DNA from: Pseudeuparius sepicola | Taxonomy: Eukaryota; Arthropoda; Insecta; Coleoptera; Anthribidae | Assembly: GCA_963920635.1 (NCBI GenBank) | Contig: OY987298.1 | Location: forward strand, 17,765,647-17,829,646 | Length of the DNA: 64,000 nt | Direction of reading: 5' to 3' | Part shown: positions 57,057 through 64,000 of the stretch, in pieces | Numbering within the stretch: the stretch's first letter is position 1 | How the letters are laid out: every line of letters starts with the position of its first letter | Translations under genes and position numbers: made by a program | Notes under the pieces: model-generated | What the model was told of the DNA's origin: nothing | The model's input: the letters and a program-made list of their open reading frames with translations, nothing else | Database searches by the model: none

Positions 57057-58368
57057 TAATATAAAATCTTGTCCAGAGAATTTCGTGTGCAAATTTCGAC
57101 AACTTTTTGTATCATTATACAATATACAATGTAACAAAATTATGAGTTTGCTTTGGACTGATTTATTTCAAAATTTATTTTCTTTTCAGAGAATTTAAAT
57201 AAAGGCTTGTTTTTAAAAAATATTTTTTACTATTAATTTATTTTGTTTCACATTCTCAATTTATCTATTGTGTTCGGAGTTAGCATAGTAAATTTTTCCC
57301 AAGAAGAATTGATTGATTTTTTTGGGAAAACTTCAATACCCTATATCATGAAGCCGTACCACCACAGAATGAAATATGAAGTGTAATTATTTTTATCTCT
57401 AAAACTATGTTACACCCTGTATAACTCAAACATAGTCTAGCTATCTTCAGACATTCACTAAAATCTTAAAACACTAACATTTTAGAACGTTATTCCTTTG
57501 GTTAAATTTAAACAAATATTTTTTATTATATCATCGATCATTTGCCTTTATCTTTTTATAATATTTATATCCACGGACACAAGTTAAATAAATTTAAAAT
57601 AAATTTTAACAATTACCTTAATATTATGTGTATTAGAAAAACGGCAAAAATTTTATATCATTTTAATGACCACGCGTTTCATAAATGCTAAAATATTGTA
57701 TTTTTTAAATATTAGCGTATTTAGATTATATTGTAGGTTCAATAATTTTTGTCGGCAAAAACCTAATCTATTTTTTTATTAAATTATCTAAAGAATTATT
57801 TAAGATTTATTTATATTTGTCCAGTTGGCTGATTTCGTTGCGTATCTTCGTCTTGGTTCTAATTCTTGAATATCTAACTCTCTAATGATCTAGTCTAGTT
57901 CTGTAATCTTGTTAACAATTATTGCGAACTTTCTTATTTCTGGTTAGTTGATTCTGCTGCCTCGTTTAAAATTATCTATTATTTATGTCTTTATCAAGTC
58001 AAAACAGAGTCGAAATAGTTTATAATCAGCCTTAATTTTGAAAGTTCTATGCCCTGCACATTGACCTCAAACTTTTGCCAGATTATACTAGGCTTCTCAA
58101 TAATTATTCTCTATAGGTACTTACTCCAGTTTTTCAGGGCCTTCACCTATTCACACATATTTACTCACATATTTTTTAGTTTACTTACACTGCGCTGATA
58201 AACCTCTAATGTAAAATATTTGTTCATAGCAAAGATTCTTTACATTTTTTTGTGGCATGCAATAAATAGTTTTTAACGAAAGTAGGTAAGTACCTTTTTT
58301 ATCGAAACTCTAATAAGAGAAAGTGCATGATTTGTTACTTTTCCACTAGAATGAAAATAGTTATTTAT
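57057..58368. other. AT-rich stretch, nothing recognised
   Basis: A lone TACACCCTGTATA end at about 57410 indicates further MITE debris. No gene or clear foldback. Confidence 0.5.
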
Positions 58369-58484
58369 GTACCAAGGCACTGAAGTTCAACTTTTTATGA
58401 CTCATGTGGAATTTAGTTGCCGAGGCCTCTGGCCGAGGCAAATAAATCACAAGAGTCATAAAAAGAACTTCAGTGCCGAGGTAC
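58369..58484. repeat. 116-bp palindromic repeat (same family as 18584-18696)
   Basis: GTACCAAGGCACTGAAGTTC mirrors GAACTTCAGTGCCGAGGTAC, with TTTTTATGACTC / GAGTCATAAAAA further in and GCCGAGGCCTCTGGCCGAGGC at the centre. Arms are nearly perfect. Confidence 0.85.
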
Positions 58485-60004
58485 ATATATTTTTTTTTAA
58501 ATCGGAAAAAAAATGTTTTATTAGGCAAGAAAATAATCATACGGGATCACCCGTCCATGAAACAACTGCGCGCGACGTTGCTTGACTTTGACGATCGCTC
58601 TACCTAGGTCAAGCATGACAAGACACGGCGCCTACGAACAGAAAAACCAAACTGCTGCTTGTTGTGTAGCCTCCATAACAAATCATTGATATTCAAATTT
58701 ACTAAAATATGTATACTGAAGGATTGCGCTGCTATATAGGTAACAATTTCGCAATGTGTACGAAAAGTTAAATGGGCCTTTATTGGCCGGGTTTTGAATA
58801 CTTGGTCACATTTGACGGGTGATGGCTCCGCGTCTGACGTTTGACGTTTGATGTTTACATCTCGCCAAGGCCTACTTATTGAAAAAATCATACAATAATG
58901 GGCTACTTCAGTGCCGATTTTTGAGCTTTTAATGACGATTTTGGGACACTTCACTGCCGATTTCAAGAAAAAATTTTTTTTTGTGTATTTTGTCACAAAA
59001 AATTATGCTTGTGGAAAGATTTTTTTATAAAATTGTACCTCTAGATGCGGGAGATATATAGTGAATATTAAAAAATATCTTCACATAGTCTACGTATTTT
59101 ATTTTCTAATAAAATACCTAACACACCACCACACCAGGAGCTTAATGAGCTATTAAATCGTAATATCTCAAACAGGAACATTTCTCAAATTCTGCAAATA
59201 ACAACTATCCGTAAGTACATACCTTCATTCACGTATTTAAAGTGATGTGCCTTAAGTACAAACCAGGAAATTGCTGAATGGAGTGTTTAGGCAGTATTTG
59301 TACCGTTAGATCGTTAGTACAAACATTCTACCGGATACTCACCCAATAAGCATCAAAATTCTCAACATACATGTAAAATGTTTCAGGGCGATAATTAATT
59401 TGCATAGGATTCGTGGATTCTGCTAATGTTTCCGGCGGAGAATGGTTTTCTCGTACGGAGATACGATTCCTTAATGACATTCTTAAACAGGTTCAAATAA
59501 AGCCAATCAAATCCTTACAAGGCGACTAAAAAAATCAATCGGATATATCAATCTTAATTTTCTATATCCAAAGGATAGGAGAAAAAAATCTCATGATATG
59601 TTATGATGCTTCAAATGTTGCCATGTGCTCCACAATTTTATATAATAAATAATAATCAACAATGGCTATTTTATAAAATCGAGAAATATGATTTACCTTT
59701 AATATAGGTAGTAGGTATTTGAAAAATCATTGGATTTAACTATACATAGACTAGTACCTGTTACCATATGATGATAAATTATACCATATAATGATGATTA
59801 CATGACATAACTGTACCTAATATACCTAATTATCGAAATTAAATGTTAGAGAAACTGCCGACGGAAATAAAAATATTGGACTCTATGAAACCAAAGTATC
59901 CTTAATTAATATTGTCTATCTTTTGTCATTTCCGTCTAAACAAGTTATTTTCTTTTTAAAAATCGATTTTACCAACAAGTTAATAAACAATTTGTATTTT
60001 TCAG
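58485..60004. other. AT-rich stretch, nothing recognised
   Basis: The 130-codon minus ORF at 58604-58996 has no recognisable domain and contains repeat-like phrases (TTCAGTGCCGATTTT twice). No gene is supported. Confidence 0.5.
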
Positions 60005-60053
60005 GTTTGTTTACAAATGCAAACGCAGGCTGCCAACATCCCTGATGCACTGA
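60005..60053 (+). other. Candidate 49-nt exon with consensus splice sites
   Basis: Acceptor AATTTGTATTTTTCAG precedes and donor CTGA-GTAAGTA follows. In phase 0 it encodes VCLQMQTQAANIPDAL; an ATG inside would give MQTQAANIPDAL. It is distinctly less AT-rich than its flanks. It could be a micro-exon of the same gene as 28117-28131. I cannot name the gene. Confidence 0.4.
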
Positions 60054-60250
60054 GTAAGTAAATTTAAGTAGGTAGCAAAAGTACCTATTAGAAAATAAGT
60101 AAAATTTGATAAGACGTCTTTGTGAGTTTCGATATTCCTGTACGTGTAAGTCACTTATTTTAAAACACATCTACAAATTGATAAGCAGTAGGCAAATACT
60201 TAAGATATGAGGACGATTTTAAAAATGACGATTCTTTGATTTGAACATTA

Positions 60251-61150
60251 TACAGGGTGATTTTTTTCGATGTCCACTATGGGGATCTCGGAAACTAGCA
60301 GAGCTAGAACAAAGGTTAAATGGGGATAGAATTGCAGTTTTGAATGCTTCATCTAATGCCCCTTTTGGATTTTTAAAAAAGTTCATGGCTCACTAGATAT
60401 TTTGAAAAGCGTGATTTATGGTATTCCATCAGATCTCTGTTGCTCCCTTATTTATGATTATACAGAAAAACTGTGGAGGCAAAAATTGTAGATAATTTTG
60501 GGCTTAATAAGATAATCTAATCCTATTAATTAATGTTGTTTGTGAATTTTGAGATATGAAAAACACTCGTGTTTTTTAAATGTAAATCATAGTTGGTTGT
60601 GACCTTATCAAATCGGCCATTTTTTGAGCTTCTCAAAGATATAATACTCGGCATAGTTATTATAAAAAATAAAAGAGCTATGGCTAATTTTCTGATTTTT
60701 TTTTAAATTTTCACATAGCCATGGAATATTTTCATAATTACTTCTATTTTATAATAAGACATACTTCAAACTTTCAAATATTTTATTTTTAGCTGGTAAC
60801 AAAATGTAACAAAATAAAACAAAAATTATGATGATGGAGCTCCACCACATAATTATTTGCCCGTCAGAAATTACCTAGATCAGCTCTATCCAAATAGTTG
60901 GATAGGGAGAAATAGACCTATATCCTCGCCGCCCCGATCCCCCGATTTGTCTGTTTTGGATTTATTTTTGTGGGGAACAGTACAAAATAAAGTATGAGAC
61001 AATTGATGAATTAAGAGCAGCTGTTTTAGAAGCAATTGCCAGTATTGACAGGCGCTCTCTAAGAAAGGCAACAAATTCAGTTTTAAAAAGATGCAATATT
61101 TGCATAAATAATAATGGTGGAATGTTTAAACACCTTTTAAAATAATAATA
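60251..61150 (+). mobile_element. Decayed mariner-like element with C-terminal transposase frame
   Basis: Left end TACAGGGTGATTTTTTTCG at 60251. A frame from about 60890 reads NSWIGRNRPIS and PPRSPDLSVLDLFLWGTVQN (third catalytic Asp region), then a one-base shift, then TIDELRAAVLEAI and KATNSVLKRC, ending in a stop at 61143-61145. The first two catalytic regions are absent, so the element is internally deleted. The right end is not identified. Confidence 0.8.
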
Positions 61151-61915
61151 ATTTGAATTTGAGTTTATTAATCTATATATCTATACTATATCAAAATTAC
61201 CTCATAGTTTCTAAACAAGACCAAACCGTTACGCCTAATAATAATAAAACATTCTCTTTATATATAATATGAAGGTTAACATTTATCTTGTATGATACAA
61301 TATGGGTATCTAGGTGCAAAAAATAATGCTACAAACTAATACTGTGTAATTAATATTGTTTCTCGTTGACTATTTTGTATTGGTATTGGAATTGGAAAGG
61401 AACAGGACAACAGAATTGCTATACCTATAATACTACAGAAAGAAAAATATTCATTGAGAAATTGAATACCGTGCAATTTTTTTAATACAGAAGTGATGGT
61501 GTCAAAATGCATTTAAACAAATGCTCGAAAATAAAGGAAAGCCAGAACTTTGACTAAGAATATAGATTATACTAAGGAGATTAACTATCCAAATATTTTC
61601 CAAAGACACCATCAACTGCTACTGAAACTAACCTTGCTCGAGATGAAATCTCCGAGATTTCAAACGAGATATTGAGGATGTCTCTCTCACGTAATTCTCA
61701 ACTACGTGACGCACACGATAAATACCAATTAAAAAAGTGAAAACCAGTCTCGGTAGTATCTTGCAGAAGCAGAACCCACACCACACTTCCAGTGGGATGC
61801 AGAATAGGAAGATATACAGGGTGTTCCGTAATGATGTGCAAATATTTGGAGAAAGTATTCTACAAGTTACCAGAAAGTTGGAAGATAACACTCTTTACCA
61901 TAGAACTATTTTATG

Positions 61916-62805
61916 TACAGGGTTATTCAAAGAGAATTGACCCCCCACCTAACTTTTTTGTTTTTTAAGATAAAAGGGTGATTCAAAAAACAAAATAATG
62001 GTTCGGCGAATACTTTTTATGCCATGACCGTTTAGTGTACAGGGTGCTCCAAAAAAGTAGGACCAATGGCAGTTTAATTTTTTTTAAACGAAACACCCTG
62101 TATATTATTGGATTTTTGAAATCTGCTCATCAAGGCAATCAAAATGATATTAAGCTTTGTGGCAGTATCTTTTTCCATTTTTGAAAAATTCCGTATTCAA
62201 ATTTTATACTAAATTTATTTAACTCGAATTTGTGGATCTAGTGATAAAGATAGACGATCAATGTAATGAAGAAAAATATTTGTTTTAAACAAGAGAGTAA
62301 TATAGTGAAACTCCAAAATGTTTAGGAGCCTTATCAAATTTTACTGATTATATTCTCGAAATAAAGAATTTCAGGAAAATCGTAAAAGCTCCTAAACATT
62401 TTGGAGTTTCACTATATTACTCTCTTGTTTAAAACAAATATTTTTCGTTATTACATTGATCGTCTATCTTTATCACGAGATCCACAAATTCGAGTTAAAT
62501 TAATTTAGTATAAAATTTGAATACGGAATTTTTCAAAAACGGAAAAAGATAATGCCACAAAGTTTGATATCATTTTGATTGCCTTGATGATCAGATTTCA
62601 AAAATCCAATAATATACAGGATGTTCCATTTAAAAAAATTAAGTTGCCATTGGTCCTACTTTTTTGGAACACCCTGTACACTAAACGGTCATGGCATAAA
62701 AAAGTATTCGCCGAACCATCGATTTTGTTTTTTGAATCACCCTTTTATCTTAAAAAAAAAACAAAAAAGTTAGGTGGGGGTCAATTCTCAGTGAATAACC
62801 CTGTA
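61916..62805. mobile_element. Triple-nested mariner-type foldback, 890 bp
   Basis: The outer ends TACAGGGTTATTCAAAGAG and (complement) TACAGGGTTATTCACTGAG pair, and pairing is almost continuous over arms of about 430 bp. Inside each arm lies a segment running from TACAGGGTGCTCC (62039) to GAAACACCCTGTA (62102), mirrored at about 62618-62680. The core (62103-62617) is a closer-paired relative of the 29515-29990 foldback, meeting near 62350 (CTCCTAAACATTTTGGAGTT). No frame. Confidence 0.92.
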
Positions 62806-64000
62806 CCTTATTCGTCTTTTTTGCAGAGCTTTTTTGCAGGTAAGTTGGTGTATTTAAAAATTCGTATTCTGCAGCTGAAGTACTTAATTTATATTTTTTT
62901 ATTCTTGATATTTTTTCATTAACTCAATATCTACTAGTTTCTCTGGAAACAATAAAGATACTTTTTGTTCAGTATTTAAACACTCACGATTGCAAACACA
63001 TAGTAGGCATTATTTTTGTCACTTTGGTATTTATACCGTTTACCAGCGCGGTAGGGAGAACTTCTTTCCCACATTCACATTTTTTTAAATTTCTTCCAGA
63101 CAAACTATTAATTTAATGAAAAAGAACAAGTTTAAAAACTTTCTAAAATAATGCGCTACAGAAGACAAATTTTAATTTTTAAATAAACCAACTTACAAAA
63201 AAGTTCTGTAAAACAGACGAGTAGGTATTTCTACCTTTAGGATGCATAGGGTGCAAAAAGTAATTCTACCGTAAAGTGTCTTCCGACTTGCTGGTATGGT
63301 AAGGTATCCAATATTCAAGTTTCTAGATTATACCGTTTTTTTTTCTCTTAATGACAACCAGTTTTTTAAGGCTGGAATAACTTTGCAGGGGATCCATAAA
63401 TCGGAAAGTTTTACATATACCCATTATCATGCTAGATAATAAGTTATTTTTTTCCCACAGAATTTGTCATTTTTCATACATGCATTCCATCTGTGTAACT
63501 GAGTATTATAGTAGGTATAAGTACCTTATGTCTATCAAACTGATATAAATAAACCCATCGATAAACACTATTATTTGAAAAATTCTTAATGTTTCAGGGT
63601 CACTTAGAAAGAATGTCCTTAACAATCAACATCTTGTATTCTGGTAAAAGCAAAAAATATCTATTAGTCAACATTTATTATTCCAAAACAGGTCCTGCTT
63701 TACCATATTTCGCATAAACCCGCACTTTTAAATAACAAAAGCCGAATGTTTTGTATTTTCTTGTGGGTGATTTCACCGGTAAACCAATCTATTGTCTAAA
63801 ATTTCACAACTAATTGCTTACCACCGTAACCGCGCTCGTTAGATAGGTATCATGTTGCTCGTATCTTGTGTCCATAAGAAGAAATGAAAGTAATATTTGG
63901 GTCAAAGCCCAGGTGACAGGTATAGGCACATAATATATACAATATGATATTTATGAAAACTGCGAGTTGCTTCTCCTGAATATAGGAATCGCAACTTTAT
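62806..64000. other. AT-rich stretch to window end, nothing recognised
   Basis: No recognisable ORF, element end or RNA gene. The 115-codon + frame at 62575-62922 is a read-through of the foldback arm. Confidence 0.5.

Noticed and set aside
62575..62922. 115-codon + strand ORF
   Set aside because: It reads through the right arm of a palindromic element and has no counterpart family.

Overview
This 64 kb window is AT-rich nuclear DNA from an animal, almost certainly an insect. Three conserved single-copy genes with short GT-AG introns occupy the first third, and nearly everything else is transposon debris. Beetle is my guess, from the abundance of TACAGGGTG-ended mariner-type foldbacks, the P/THAP9-like elements and the TACCTACCTA microsatellites, but the order of insect cannot be fixed from this sequence.

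Genes, left to right. MTPAP (mitochondrial poly(A) polymerase, + strand, 6 exons, 3008-7114, 625 aa). TXNL1 (thioredoxin-like protein 1, - strand, 5 exons, 12213-9710, 285 aa). TRMO (tRNA m6t6A37 methyltransferase, - strand, 6 exons, 21079-15373, 444 aa). All three give continuous reading frames once spliced, so the assembly is sound here. Each carries a non-autonomous transposon in an intron.

From 21 kb to the end I can name no intact host gene. Three short candidate exons with good splice sites on the + strand (28117-28131, 43580-43645, 60005-60053), two of them next to CpG-rich stretches, could belong to one gene with very long introns. That link is speculative.

Mobile DNA includes: a 4.87 kb P/THAP9-like element (38443-43311) with 32-bp terminal inverted repeats, a 7-bp target duplication and a frameshifted transposase; a second P-like C-terminal fragment (25377-25835); two decayed mariner transposases (about 23760-24600 and 60890-61145) and a mariner C-terminal remnant in the loop of a foldback (56362-56445); hAT-type elements with perfect 8-bp target duplications (16641-17560, 48374-50002); a probable Harbinger-type MITE (23197-23726); a two-copy MITE family (5396-5749, 36845-37261); and many long foldbacks. 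Several foldbacks are nested, with small inverted repeats inside the arms of larger ones. There are also a 350-bp tandem dimer, a 122-bp satellite-like array and several near-perfect hairpins.

The most unusual region is 45.2-50.3 kb. A compound foldback with 23-bp perfect end repeats encloses a THAP-domain exon, a cysteine-rich reading frame exactly in its loop, and an unrelated 118-codon reading frame inserted in only one arm. A GGGTAACAGTGAG motif repeats just outside it.
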